NCBI GenBank assembly: GCA_026120185.1
Contig: JANUWF010002422.1
Coordinates: forward strand, 372,001 to 436,000
Source: Voacanga thouarsii
Taxonomy: Eukaryota; Streptophyta; Magnoliopsida; Gentianales; Apocynaceae
Reading direction: 5' to 3'
Length of the DNA: 64,000 bases
In this document: one piece after another, positions 1-10,744 of the stretch
How positions within the stretch are numbered: the stretch's first letter is position 1
How the letters are laid out: each line of letters starts with the position of its first letter
Position numbers and translations under genes: made by a program
The notes under the pieces: model-generated
The model's database searches: none
The model's input: only the letters and a program-made list of their open reading frames with translations
Told to the model about the DNA's origin: nothing

Positions 1-856
1 CCCCTCTGTCGGCTCCAGCATCCACACCGATTCCTGCTTCGTAGTTAGGGTATATATACTACATTTTTATGTATTATTCATATGTTTTCATCATTATATT
101 TATTTAGGATTTTTAGACAACATTTTTATGTATTATTCACATTTTTCATTATTATATCTATTAATAATGACTATTTGGTGGTTTTTTTTAATTTAATTAA
201 ATTTTGCATTAGGTAAAATGAATTTTCTTGAATTACAAGGCATTTTTTAAACATTTTTAAAAAATATTTAAAAATTATAAATTACTAGCGAGGGATTAGC
301 GAGGGGCTAAGGAAATTAAATTGAGGATCCGTCGCTAATCCCTTGCAAATTACCTTGGGATTAGTGACGAATAAATTAAAACGTAATAGGAAAGAAATAT
401 TCCGTCGCTAATCCCCCGCAAATTAGTGGGGGATTAGTGACGGAAACCTTAAATCGGAACATTAAATAGAAAATATTCCGTCTCTAATCCCTCGCAAATT
501 AGCTTGGGATTAGCGACGGACAATTTATATCAAAACAATAAAAAGAAAATATCCGTCGCAAATCCTTCGTAAATTAGCTTGTCATTAGCGACGGAAATTT
601 CCAACTTTTTATTAATTAGTAAAATATTCCGTCGCTGATCCCTTTCTAAATAGAAAGGGATTACCGACGGAAAATAAGAATCCCTCGCAGATCCGTTTCA
701 AAAATCCATTGCTGAAGTCGTTGACTGCTTGAAAATTACCTCGCTAATCCGTCGCTATTTGAGACGGATTTTTGAATCCGTCGCAAATTTTTGCCTCTGC
801 GAGGAGGAAATTAGCGGGGGAATTTTCCCTCGCTAATTCTCTGTTTTCTTGTAGTG
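1..856. mobile_element. CACTA transposon, one terminus (element continues left of the window)
   Basis: The right boundary is TTCTTGTAGTG at 846-856, the reverse complement of the CACTACAAGAA terminus typical of plant CACTA (En/Spm) elements. From about 290 to 845 the DNA is packed with subterminal repeats in both orientations built on CCGTCGCTAATCC. In this family such arrays bind the transposase. No transposase domain is visible in the 856 bases present. The first about 50 bases are more GC-rich and may be the end of an exon with a donor-like GGTATATA, but this is weak. The opposite terminus and the 3-bp target duplication cannot be checked here. Confidence 0.85.
290..845. repeat. CACTA subterminal repeat array
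   Basis: Repeated units carry CCGTCGCTAATCC and its complement, separated by short AT-rich spacers such as TCGCAAATTAG. Several pairs are close inverted repeats able to form long hairpins, for example around 400-442. The run ends directly at the CACTA terminus, as expected of subterminal transposase-binding repeats. Confidence 0.85.
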
Positions 857-867
857 CCTCTTCCAGC

Positions 868-869
<2 letters not shown>

Positions 870-905
<36 letters not shown>
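870..905. repeat. (AT)n microsatellite
   Basis: An uninterrupted AT dinucleotide run of about 34 bases, 14 bases outside the CACTA terminus. Confidence 0.95.
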
Positions 906-907
<2 letters not shown>

Positions 908-971
908 CTTAGTCATTAGCCATTAGTCATCCCTTAGTCTTTGTCTCTCCTCGTCATCCCTCCCCTCTTCT

Positions 972-973
<2 letters not shown>

Positions 974-1034
<61 letters not shown>
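974..1034. repeat. Compound (CA)n(TA)n microsatellite
   Basis: About 30 bases of CA pass directly into about 28 bases of TA. The array abuts the first readable codons of the RKD-like pseudogene, so it may have replaced or interrupted its 5' end. The same CA-to-TA compound structure recurs at 8119-8177. Confidence 0.95.
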
Positions 1035-1036
<2 letters not shown>

Positions 1037-1838
1037 GTTTGAGAGGTGGTCAAATTTTGAATTAGGCTCCAAAGAAGAAGATTTCGATGTGTTTCCCTTT
1101 CCAATCCAATCATTTTCTCTTGATCTTCCCATTCAAGAGACTGCTCATTTAGATTTCCAATTTGATCTACCCATTCAAAAGACTTCTTTTGATGCTTTTC
1201 CTTTGATGGAGGATATGCTTGTGCATGATCATTTTTACTCCGTAATAGCTTTTGAACAAAGGCAGAATATAGTTCATGAAATGCACCTTGAAAGTATCAT
1301 TTCAGACGAAGTTTCTGTAGAGAAGAAGATAATCATGAGGCAGAGAAAGGAGAAGGGTAGTAGCTCCAAGAAATTTTCAAGAGCAACTATTTCAAAGTAT
1401 TTTTACATACCACTTATTCGGGCGGTTAAAGAACTAAATGTTGGTCTAACCATTCTCAAGAGAAGATGTAGAGAGTTGGGAATTAGGCAATGACTTCATA
1501 GGAAGTTGATAAGCTTGTAGACCCTAATCAAGAAAGTTTAAGTTCTCTCTCACACACACTTGTAAATAAGTTAATTACATGCTCCCAAGATATCAAAAAA
1601 CTAATAATTTGAGAGTATGCCTTTGGATTTACAGGAGATGCGAAATGAAGAAGAAAGAGGACATATGGTTGAGAAGAACTTGGGAGAAGCCATTGAGATA
1701 TTAGAACGTGAGAAAAAATTGATGGAAGAAATCCCTGATACGCAGTTGGATGGCCGAACTAAAAGATTGAGACAAGTATACTTCAAGGCCAACTATAAGA
1801 AGAGAAAAACAAAGCGACTTGCAGACTTTTATGCATAA
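1035..1838 (+). pseudogene. RKD-type RWP-RK transcription factor, decayed two-exon copy
   Basis: RWP-RK proteins of the RKD group are nuclear DNA-binding regulators of egg-cell and embryo identity. The open frame can be read from the microsatellite edge (about 1035) to 1493. It has no in-frame ATG: the first usable codon, at 1089, is GTG. The end of this part matches the first half of the RWP-RK domain: ISKYFYIPLIRAVKELNVGL, then RRCRELGI. At the signature RWP tripeptide the frame reads Q-stop-L and then continues with HRKLISL and another stop. A probable intron separates this from a second exon starting at 1635 after a TTTACAG acceptor. That exon is open to 1838 and contains the RKD C-terminal sequence TKRLRQVYFKANYKKRKTKR. 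The intron shows this is a DNA-level copy, not a retrocopy. The 5' end is lost at a microsatellite. Family assignment is firm; function is absent. Confidence 0.85.
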
Positions 1839-2078
1839 CACAGGACACAACACAATGTTGAAAAAAGTACTTCTTCAAGTATTCCCTTTCTCCCCTTACA
1901 GATGTTATTTTGTTAGTTGTTTTTAATAACCATAATCTTTTGTTAGTTGTTCCATAATCAAAAGCTGATACTAAAAAAATTTGCCTTAGATTGAATTCAG
2001 CTTTTGTTAGTTGTTCCATACATGTTTAGGAATAAAAAGAGAAGAAGAAATAGACAAGGTATGTTTAAATGTCTTTAC
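1839..2078. other. Noncoding spacer with a short direct repeat
   Basis: No coding match was seen. The block TTTTGTTAGTTGTT occurs three times (near 1908, 1938 and 2003), twice followed by CCATA. This may be intron sequence of the adjacent MDP1-like fragment or simple repeat growth. Confidence 0.5.
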
Positions 2079-2250
2079 CTCAACAATGAAAATGGATCTT
2101 AGATTCAATTTGTGAAGCAATGTTCTTGCTATTTCACTAGTTGGTGATCTTGAAGCAATGGCCACATCAATTCCCCGACCCTTGAGAGCATTTAGTATTC
2201 CTTTAGCATGAGGATACAAATATGGCGTGTCATCCTCATCACAGAACTCG
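2079..2250 (-). pseudogene. Single exon of an MDP1-like magnesium-dependent phosphatase (HAD family)
   Basis: Read on the minus strand from 2250 to 2079, the exon gives PYLYPHAKGILNALKGRGID, then VAIASRSPTSEIARTLLHKL and NLRSIFIVE. This matches the middle of plant magnesium-dependent phosphatase 1, a small HAD-superfamily enzyme; ASRSPT corresponds to the second HAD motif. The exon is bounded by a good acceptor (TTCTCAG before 2250) and a good donor (GAG then GTAAAG after 2079), so it looks like a genomic exon with intron flanks. The N-terminal exon with the catalytic DxDxT motif and the C-terminal exons were not found nearby. It is therefore an isolated fragment lying between an RKD-like and a TMK-like fragment. 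Family call is strong; expression as an enzyme is excluded by the missing catalytic aspartates. Confidence 0.85.
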
Positions 2251-2879
2251 CTGAGAAGTCAAAAAAAATTAACTACTGCTAGTCACAGACTAACACCTAG
2301 AACGAGGATTAACTATATTATTATTCAAAGTGTATGATTTGAAATATTCGTTATATATACCTAGAGATCTAAATCATTGCCACTTAATAAATTTAGCTGC
2401 TACTGCACTCCTTACTGGATATAGAAGTATTATAAAATTGAAAGATAAAAAAAGAGATACATATACAATAAGAAAAAATTAAAAGATTAACATGGGAACT
2501 GTACCCATTTATCTGCTACTGCACTTCAGTTCCAAAATATTAATTATCTGCATGTATGTTGCTCGCCTCTTAGTAGGGAGCTACTAATAATTTCTCAAAT
2601 CTAAGTATATATATTAAACAAAAACACTAGTACTTTGGATTCTACTCCAAAGATTGATATCCACATTTCCTCTCACGTTTCTCCTACTACTTCATATAAA
2701 CAAGCCAAAAACTACAGAAGTCTCCTAGCCATAAGCAACAAAAGAAAATCATATCTAGTCTATCTCATTTTAATATAAGATGCATAAACGACGGTCAAGA
2801 AAATATATAGGAGATGCATAGCAGAAGCAAAAAACAAAAAACAAAGGCCAAGCTTCTGAGTATTTTAATGCTGTAAAAA
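2251..2879. other. Noncoding AT-rich spacer
   Basis: No protein similarity, terminal repeat or RNA gene was recognised. The left part could be intron 5' of the MDP1-like exon. Confidence 0.4.
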
Positions 2880-3726
2880 TGAATAATGCAAACCCGACAA
2901 AGTAGTCAAACTCGCTGGAATTGGACCAGTTATCATTCAAAAATAAACTCCTCAAAGAAGTCAAATTTGCAAAGGCAGGTGAAATGGCACCGGAAAATTT
3001 TACCATGGTTACATTCTTTTTCCCGAGGATCACATGCGATATATGACCAGCTGTGGCAAGCATCATTTCCTTGCCATGACTGTGCTAGCGACATTGGGTA
3101 CCTAAGAGCTCCAGCAACAGCTAGAAGAGCAGTAACCTGTGGATCACAGGGCCCAGGAGTGCTCTTGCAAAAGACGTTAGTAGTATTTAATGTAGCCTTC
3201 ACTCCATTTGGAAACTGAGGGAAAGGACCTTGAAATTTGTTGTTCTGCAAAAGAAATATTCACCAGCTTCGGAAGACTAACCAATGAAGGCGGAACAAGA
3301 CCGGTAAATAGGTTGTCCCTTAGCTGCAAATCAAACAGACTTTCACATTTTGACAAGTCTGGGATCAGACCTGTAAACATATTTGCGTGCAGCCAAACTT
3401 GGGATAGCTGCGTCATAGACGACAGAACACCAACAGGACCAGATAGTCCTTGCTGCTGATTGTTTAACCACAAGTTCTGCAACTCAGATCCACCAAAACT
3501 TGGAGGCAAAGCACCAGTCAAATTGTTGTACGACAATCTCAAGTTTTGAAGATTCGGAAACGATTGAAAAAAGTCTGGAATCACGCCAACAATACTCGCA
3601 TTACTCGCGTAAGCAACAACAGACGTCCCAAAACCTTGAGCAATTCACAAGTACTATAAATCCCGCGAATTTAAACTGGAGCAGAGAAAGCAGTGCTAAT
3701 CGGCCGGCGACGTAGAGCGAGGCCAT
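2880..3726 (-). pseudogene. TMK-type LRR receptor-like kinase, truncated and frameshifted ectodomain
   Basis: TMK receptor kinases are plasma-membrane proteins linked to auxin signalling. Their ectodomain has two LRR blocks split by a cysteine-containing island. Read from 3726 downward, an ATG in a good context (CGCCACCATGG) starts a hydrophobic, signal-peptide-like stretch that stops after about 43 codons. A frameshift near 3640 leads to LRRs with NLRLSYNNLTGALPPSFG. A second shift near 3250 leads to the island with PGPCDPQV and SWQGNDAC. A third near 3020-3060 leads to AISPAFANLTSLRSLFLNDN, the start of the second LRR block, where similarity ends. The first roughly 150 residues of a normal ectodomain are missing, as are the transmembrane segment and kinase domain. 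CT-rich sequence upstream (3727-4000 on the minus strand) could be its former 5' leader. Confidence 0.88.
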
Positions 3727-4850
3727 GGTGGCGAACATAGAGAACATCAGAAAAGAAATCCGAGATCGAAAACTCGAAAGGTGTCAGCTCCGATCTTCAG
3801 CTCCATTTCATCTACATTACCTCTCCGATTGCATTAGCTCATCTGGCTTATCAGCCTCCAGATTGGAGTAGTATGCTAGACAGATCTGGTATTGGAGATG
3901 GAAAACGTGAGGAAAGGTGTCGGAGACGAAGAGGGAGAAGGAAGAGAGAAGAAGGCACAGAGGAAGCTGAAGAGAGAATATTAGAGGGTCCTTTTGTGAT
4001 ACTTCTTTCATTTTTAAATAATTATCACATTTGTAAAATTTACATAGATTAAAGAAAGTCTAATTTTTAATAGTGTGAGGGAGAAAGATTGAATTTTTTT
4101 AGAAATAATAGAATTGGTATGAAAATTAAAAATTAATTAGTATTATAATTAAATAGAGTAATAAATAATAAAAATATATATAACTGAAAGTAAATTAATA
4201 AATTTATTATTAATTTCATAAAATAGTAAATAATTAAAAAAACAAAATGTTTCTAAAAATAATATTATTGAAGTCAGTACAATTAAATTTATAAAAAACT
4301 TAGTTTTTTATTCTTTTTCTTTTTAATCTTCAATCAACTCTAGTTTCAGTGTTGCACTTTTATATGTATTTTTTTTTGTTTCTATTTTTCAGTTATAATT
4401 TCACTGTTTAAAAATAATTATTACTTTTGAATTTTTTATTTCAAATTGTGTATATCATTTAATGAAATCAAGAATATATTTATTATCCTTTTGCAATTGT
4501 ACCATTTTCATTTATTACTTTTTAAAATAATATTAATTAATTTTTTAATTTCAAAACAACTCTACAAATTTCAATAAAGATAATTTAGTCTTTTAAAAAA
4601 ATAACTCTACAAATATTATGGTTTTCTTAATTTATGTAGTACTAACAATTATTTAGCATCAAAGAGTATATAAATTTATCTTTAATTGGCACTAAGGCAT
4701 CATTCTTGTTTGTAAATATTATAATAATGCACTGCTGCCAAGAATCATTAGAATAATTGTTATAAGTTGGAGACCATGAGATAGCTGGAGACTTATAGGA
4801 TAGAATGGTCTATAAAAGTTTACTTTTACAATAACAGTTATAGATAGAAT

Positions 4851-4852
<2 letters not shown>
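3727..4852. other. AT-rich intergenic DNA
   Basis: The first about 280 bases are purine-rich on the plus strand (CT-rich on the minus strand), compatible with an old 5' untranslated region of the TMK-like fragment. The rest is AT-rich with no readable coding frame or repeat terminus. Confidence 0.5.

Positions 4853-4893
<41 letters not shown>
4853..4893. repeat. (TA)n microsatellite
   Basis: Uninterrupted TA dinucleotides over about 40 bases. Confidence 0.95.
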
Positions 4894-4899
<6 letters not shown>

Positions 4900-5048
4900 T
4901 GTAATAATTAAGAGATAGAATACTTTACATACCTAGGTATATATGTACACATTTATGTATATTCGTAATTAAAAAATTATTTATGTTATATAACATATTA
5001 ATATAATACTTACCTACTAATAAGGATATATTATACTGTATATAAACA

Positions 5049-5060
<12 letters not shown>
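4894..5060. other. AT-rich spacer between two (TA)n arrays
   Basis: Nothing recognisable was seen apart from low-complexity AT and a short ACATACATAC run at its right end. Confidence 0.5.

Positions 5061-5090
<30 letters not shown>
5061..5090. repeat. (AT)n microsatellite abutting a solo LTR
   Basis: The AT run ends exactly where the LTR starts (TGTAATACCCC at 5091), which hides any target-site duplication. Confidence 0.95.
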
Positions 5091-5093
<3 letters not shown>

Positions 5094-8000
5094 AATACCC
5101 CGCCCAAAACTACCTTTGACTATGGGAAAAAGTCATGCATTGCATAGCATCTTGCATTTTGTGTGGTAGCTAGAATAATTTTATTTGCATGGATGCATGT
5201 GAATTTTTCCGTTACTCTTGCATTTGAATTAATTGATGTGAAATAGTTGTGTTGTTAAAGACTTGTTTAAGGGAGGTTTGGTCGAAGACTTGGAAGGATG
5301 AGTATTGGGGTGGTAAGAATTTCTTGTAGAAAAACTAGCATTGGAGTTGTTTTGAAATAGCGGGGAGGTTGGTGATTTCCTTTGGTGACCCGAGTTCGAA
5401 TCCTACATTTTGTGAAGTAAGTTTCTCCTCTTGAAATTCTTTTCTTTAGACCATTTCTTGTCTTGGCCGAAAAAGAATCTAGCTATCCTAGAGAAATTTT
5501 AGTATTTTTACTCCAAGGAAATAAGTCTCTATATTTATTTCCTAAATTCAAGGACTTTGATGTGAATAAAGTTCACCTTTAATTTTCAGCTTGTGTTCCT
5601 TAGGATTTTCGAAAAAACCCTAGCTAGTAATTAAAATATTAACTTGATTTTAGTTAGATAGATGTTGCCATGGATAGGTGGAATTAATGAATCCTTTTCC
5701 TAGTAGGAAATCTTGTTGATTTTAATCCTAGAATGTTAGCTAAAAATCTGGAAAAAAATTCCAGCAAGTGCCGCCACTTCTTGGAGGACTTGTAGCTTAA
5801 TCCAAACTCTTCTAGGACTAGAGGAAATCTTACCCAAATCCTTGATAAAACCAGAATTTCTAGCACAAAAAATTACTGATTTTCGGCAGCTTGGAAACCA
5901 GAAAAATTCAGCCAGCTTGCACAGAATTTTCGTCCAGCTGTGCACTCCAAAACCCACGAAATTTTGCACTCTAAAACCTACCAAAACTCCTTGTTGATTA
6001 AGCCAATATCAGTGCCCAAAACCCTCACCTTTTCCCTGGAAATTTCGACAAAATTGCAGCTTGAACAATCCAGATTTTATTCTCCTCTTGTTCAGCGATT
6101 TTCACAGCACTTGCACAGGATTTTCAGTCATCAAAACTCACTCAAATTCTTCTTTGTTTGGCCCAAAATTCTGAACACATTCAGCCCTTCCTTTGAGCAG
6201 TGTTTCGGCCAGCTTAGGGGAGCAAATTGCAGAATTTTTTTCCTCCATAAAACTCCCCTAAAATCGGTAGCAAGGAGGCGCGCGCAAGCTGAAATTTCGC
6301 CTTTGCTGTCCAAGAAACCTAAAGCCATTAGGAGTCTATCTAAACATCACCATCTAACCCTAAACCAATCTTCTCCAACTTTAAATCATAACCACCGTTT
6401 ACCCTCTCCATTCTACACGAAAATTTCAGCAACTTCTCTCTGTAAATTTTCGAAAATACAAGAGTTGTTCCAAGCAAAAATCGCACACACCTTAAGGTAA
6501 ACACTAATCCTTTCAACCTCTTGATGCCGTTTTCTCTAATGATTCTTTTCTCTTTCTTCTCCCCTTAAATCACGCCCTATAGAGGCTGATTTCCTCTTCT
6601 TCCTTAATTTTCGAACAAGTGAAGGAAAAGAGGTAGCTTCTCTCTTCTTCTCAAGCGAACTCGGGACGATCACCATAGGAGCATCGAGACCTCATTACCC
6701 GGTAGTTGCAAGGTAAGGGAATACCCTCCCTTGATGTCGAAAGTAAAGTTTAATGGTGTTTATTAGCGAGATAAACATGTGGTCGTAGTATTTGATCTTT
6801 GGGGATTGAATAGTTTACTTGGAATTAAATAGGAGATTGCGAATTGTTATGGAAATAAATGGGATTAGAGCATGTTTGAATTAATTGAGACCCTGATCAT
6901 GATATTATATGGTTTAGATCAGGAGGATAATTGAGGAAAGCCAGCGGTGATTTTTATCGCATTTATCTGAGGCATATCAAGTAAGTCCTTGCATAAACTC
7001 TTTTATTAAACGTTGTGATGGTAAGTCCTTTTATAAACTGTTTTGTTAAAGGTTGTGATGGCAAGTCTATGTTGTGAAGCTTTGTAAAGCTATTGTTAAA
7101 CTGTGTTTGCTTGGGTTGTAAATGTGGATATTTATTCTTTAAACGGTTTTGTCAAACTAACGGTTTTTAGCAAGAAAACTATTCTTTTCCTTAAATTTTT
7201 AGAAATCTCTTTTAAAGAAAATCACGTTTTACAAAGCCAAGGTTTGAAAATATTTTGAATCAGAAATTGACGGATATGTTCGTTGAGTACTCAATAAAGG
7301 TAGGCTAACAATACTAGTCTTGGAGGGCTAGCGTAAGTCTTCTGGCAGGAGGCCACCTCCAGAAGATGAACTCTGGTTGAAAAGGCGACAGTGTTGGTTG
7401 GTCAGGCCAGTCCAAGCTAGCATTATGCCTAAAAGGTATTATTTATATTCTCGACATGGACACCCGGATGGTTTTGTTGGGTGTAGAGATGGAGGAGTAT
7501 CTCACCCGGTGGGCTGTACACTCACCTTGATCAGAACGCCCAACGTGTGGTAATCTGGTCCGGACAAGGTGCACAAAGTGTGGTGCCTTGGCCAATTTGT
7601 TCTCATGGAGCCCAATGTGTGGTGACATGATTTTTATCTGAGTGGAGGATTTATTTTGTATAAAGTGTGACAATGAGAAAAACCCACTCCTTGCAAAAAG
7701 AGATTGTTTATGACTTGCCAAATTATTTTTACAAATGTTTTACACTTTGCATACACGAACTATTTATAAACACCATATGCACACACAGGACTTACTGAGA
7801 TTTATTCTCACACTGTTTTACACCATGTTTTCAGGAGATAGACTGTGCTGAGTCAGCGGGACATGTAATAGTTGGAGCTTTTGCTCTTTTCTCTATCCGT
7901 TCTAGGAGACATTTATTACTTATGCTTTTAAACAATATTTTGTTTTATTCCGTTTTGCTCTAAGTTGAGCCTGATGTAATAAGAATATTTCCTGATTTAT

Positions 8001-8113
8001 CTAAGTTGATCCTTTTGGAGATTGCCTTATATTTTATACCTTGTTCTAAAGACCCCTTGTCCTACGGGACGGGGCGACATCCCCGCCCTTTTAGGGTACG
8101 TAGTCGTGGGGTG

Positions 8114-8118
<5 letters not shown>
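5091..8118 (+). mobile_element. Solo LTR, long Tekay/Del-like Ty3 type (first copy)
   Basis: The unit opens with TGTAATACCCCGCCC and closes with GGGGTGTTACA, giving a TG...CA structure of about 3.03 kb with no polyprotein coding. Terminal sequences of this form and multi-kb LTRs are known from Tekay/Del-type chromoviruses, so the clade is an inference. Near its 3' end it has CGGGG-CGACAT-CCCCG (8070-8085), shared with the LTR ending at 14800. A tRNA-like B box, GAGTTCGAATCC, lies at 5392, about 300 bases from the start. Both flanks are microsatellites (TA left, CA right), so no TSD can be read. The 186-codon frame at 5940-6500 has no family resemblance and is probably chance. Confidence 0.75.

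Positions 8119-8177
<59 letters not shown>
8119..8177. repeat. Compound (CA)n(TA)n microsatellite
   Basis: About 42 bases of CA run into about 17 bases of TA. The array continues directly from the LTR terminus GTTACA, so the CA tract may have been seeded by it. Confidence 0.95.
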
Positions 8178-8544
8178 GTATATCTTAGAATAATATTCAA
8201 ACTAAAATGAAACTCAAGCTCTTTAATACCAATATATGAAAATTTAAGATGTAAATAAAAATGTATTTTAAAAATCAATGATCTAACAATTACATGTATT
8301 TATAAAGTATAAACAAGTTTATTGACCAAATTTGAATGTCATTCGTTTTATTTTGTCATATTTGTGCAATAATATCTATAAAATAGAAAGATATTTTAGT
8401 ATTTACATATATAAATATATCAAATTAACGATCCAGTCGTTAAATTTATTATAATCATTACCAATAATATTGTGAAAATTTTTGAAAATAATTAGATAAA
8501 ATTTAAAATAATTTTGAGAGGCTTTGTTATAATTAGACTAAAAA
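8178..8544. other. AT-rich spacer
   Basis: No gene or terminal repeat was recognised. If the CACTA end to the right has a partner terminus it is not visible here. Confidence 0.45.
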
Positions 8545-8946
8545 CGACGGTTACAATAAACCATCGTATTTGGTCTACATTATGCGACGGTTACAATAAA
8601 CTGTCGTATTTGGTATATCTATTGTGACGATTATAATAAATCGTCGTATTTGGTCTACTCTATTGCGACGGTTAAAATAAACCGTCGTATTTGATCTATT
8701 CTATTACGAAGGCTATAATAAACTGTCATATTTGGCCTACTTTATTGCAACGGTTAATTAAATCATCGTATTTGGCCTATTCTATTATGATAGTTTGTAT
8801 AAACCATCGTATTAGACCGTCGTATTAGGTTTATCTATTGCGACGGTTTCAAAACCGTCGTATAAAATAACCTATTGCGACGGTTTTTTGACCGTCATAT
8901 TTGTCTTTGTCGCATTTGCCCCATTTTTTTTTTTTTTTTTGTAGTG
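8545..8946. mobile_element. CACTA-type terminus with hairpin subterminal repeats
   Basis: About nine units of 35-45 bases repeat the pattern TATTGCGACGGTT, a short AT linker, then AACCGTCGTATTTGG, so each unit is itself an inverted repeat. The array ends in a T run followed by TTGTAGTG (8939-8946), the reverse complement of CACTACAA. This is the layout of a CACTA terminus with subterminal transposase-binding repeats. The opposite terminus was not found within the window. It could be a deletion derivative or a relic. Confidence 0.75.
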
Positions 8947-9474
8947 ACAAGTAATGTTAAAGTATGGGAGAATTGATAGGGGTTATTTCATCTATATTTT
9001 CTATAGCATTTGTAGAACATTTGTTATGAAATCATGTTCATATGACTATTCATCCTTCCATTTTACCTTCTTTTGTGTAGAAGGTATAGAATGAAAGATA
9101 CCAAGAAAGAAGATGAAAAAGAGGTGAAACAATACCAGAACAGAGACCAAGTGGCACCAATTAGATAGGATAAAGCAGGTCGCTTGGTTGTTGAAAAAAT
9201 CTGCCAGTTTAAAGATAGAAACTGAGTAGTACTACTTGAAGGGGCTTAGGTGGCGGCACTTGGTGTTATTTTGATGAAGAAATAGAGAGCGAGTAGGGTT
9301 GCTTGGTAGGTATTGAGCAGAGTCACTTTGTGATGTAGAATCTTTCCCTATTTCGAATTCTTGCACGAAGTTTGGAAGGTAAAAATATATAAAAATGGGA
9401 GGAAAAAAAACCCTAAAAGATGGCCAGAGAAGGCCAAGCTTGATAAAGGCTCTAAACCTAAAAAGGCAGTTGGC
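8947..9474. other. Unassigned noncoding DNA
   Basis: No open frame, RNA gene or repeat end was identified. Confidence 0.4.
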
Positions 9475-10330
9475 CTAGAGGAATAATCAGCACGAGAGAG
9501 CAGATCTCGAAGAAGAAGAACCTAAACTTATCTATGAGTTTCCTTCTTTCCCTTTTCTAGATTTTTGCTTAATAATGTTGTCTTAATTGTTTTAAGTGTA
9601 TTTGGAGGGTTGAACCCTAAACTATGATCTTATATTAGATTATTCTTTTCATTAATTGAATCCCAATTTCTACTATTTTATTACTTGAGCCTATTGTATT
9701 GAGTTGATTATTCCAGATTAATTGATTCAATTTGTGTTATCCTTTTGATTAACTTGAGAGAGGTTGAAGGAAGGAACTAGCAATCAAAGATATATAATTT
9801 TATCTAGAGATATGGGTATTAATTTCTTCCATGTCACCTAGAGATAAAGGCATTGGTTTCTCTAGGATTTAGCTTTGGTAATTTGGGGTTTACACATTGT
9901 TAGGTAAGATTAATGAGATAAAGATATCTGTTAATTAAATTTAGGGATAGGAAATCCATAACTCGAGAGATAGTAGAATTCACAATCATAACCCATACCA
10001 GTGCTAGATTGGTGGTTTAATTGCCTTAAGCTAAGTTTATTATTTGGTATAGTTTTTTAAGGGATTCTATTTAAATACATGTCTTTTACTCTTTCTCTTA
10101 ATCCTTAATATTCTCATGGCCAATCTTGTGGGGATTTGTGTTTATTTTCTTTTTCTATCATTATAATTATATTATCTTATAATTTGGTCGATTAGAGAGT
10201 AGGAAATGAGTGAGCAATTGTACTCACAACGTCCCTTGGGTTCAATAATACTTGACATTAGTACTCTATAATACATAATAGGTATACTTTCTTAAAGTGT
10301 TTTGTATGAGTAATTCGGGCATTTTATTTA
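9475..10330 (+). mobile_element. Degenerate LTR-like remnant (Tat/Athila style R-U5)
   Basis: The stretch resembles in style the R-U5 part of the Athila-like LTRs later in the window. It has an ACTTATCTATGAGTTTCC block, long T-rich sequence, repeated AACTTG and TTGATTA blocks, and near the end CAATTGTACTCACAACGTCCC before a final AT-rich part. No clean TG or CA boundary or TSD could be fixed. Assignment rests on pattern only. Confidence 0.35.
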
Positions 10331-10744
10331 AAACTTGGTTGAGCATGATAATCTTTTCATATCACTCAAAATGCATATCAACCATGTATCTTAGGAGGTC
10401 TGATTTTTTAGACCATTGTCAAACATTCTCAGCTTTCATCTAATAGCACTCCAGTGCTTCCTTATACTTATTTTATTTCTAAATATCTATGCTATGAAAC
10501 CCCAGTCAAAACCGACTTTAGAGTAAGGGGGTTGGGATGCATATCATATTTTATTGCATGTTTAAATATATTTTTATATGATTTTATGTGTATTGAATTT
10601 GTGTTTTATAGTCTAGAGGGCTTGATTATGATTATTGAGTGAGAAGGGCAAAATGGTAATTTTTGCTTGAGGTGGAAAGAGAGAGGAGCTTGAGGATTAA
10701 ATAGGAAAATATTTTTTTTTGAGAGAAAATAAAAACAAGAGTTG

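Noticed and set aside
5940..6500. 186-codon open frame on the plus strand
   Set aside because: It lies inside the first long solo LTR, has no recognisable domain, and is not matched by an equivalent frame in the related LTRs.
8006..8210. Frames rich in THTHTH and YIYIYI
   Set aside because: They are translations of the CA/TA microsatellite; the same holds for minus-strand frames at 923-1132, 4925-5107 and 43535-43726.
8545..8940. Regularly spaced repeats resembling a CRISPR array
   Set aside because: The spacers are near-identical and the array ends in a CACTA terminus; these are transposon subterminal repeats in a plant genome.
9612..9620. CCCTAAA motifs suggesting telomeric repeats (also near 16857)
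   Set aside because: They are single occurrences with no tandem array.
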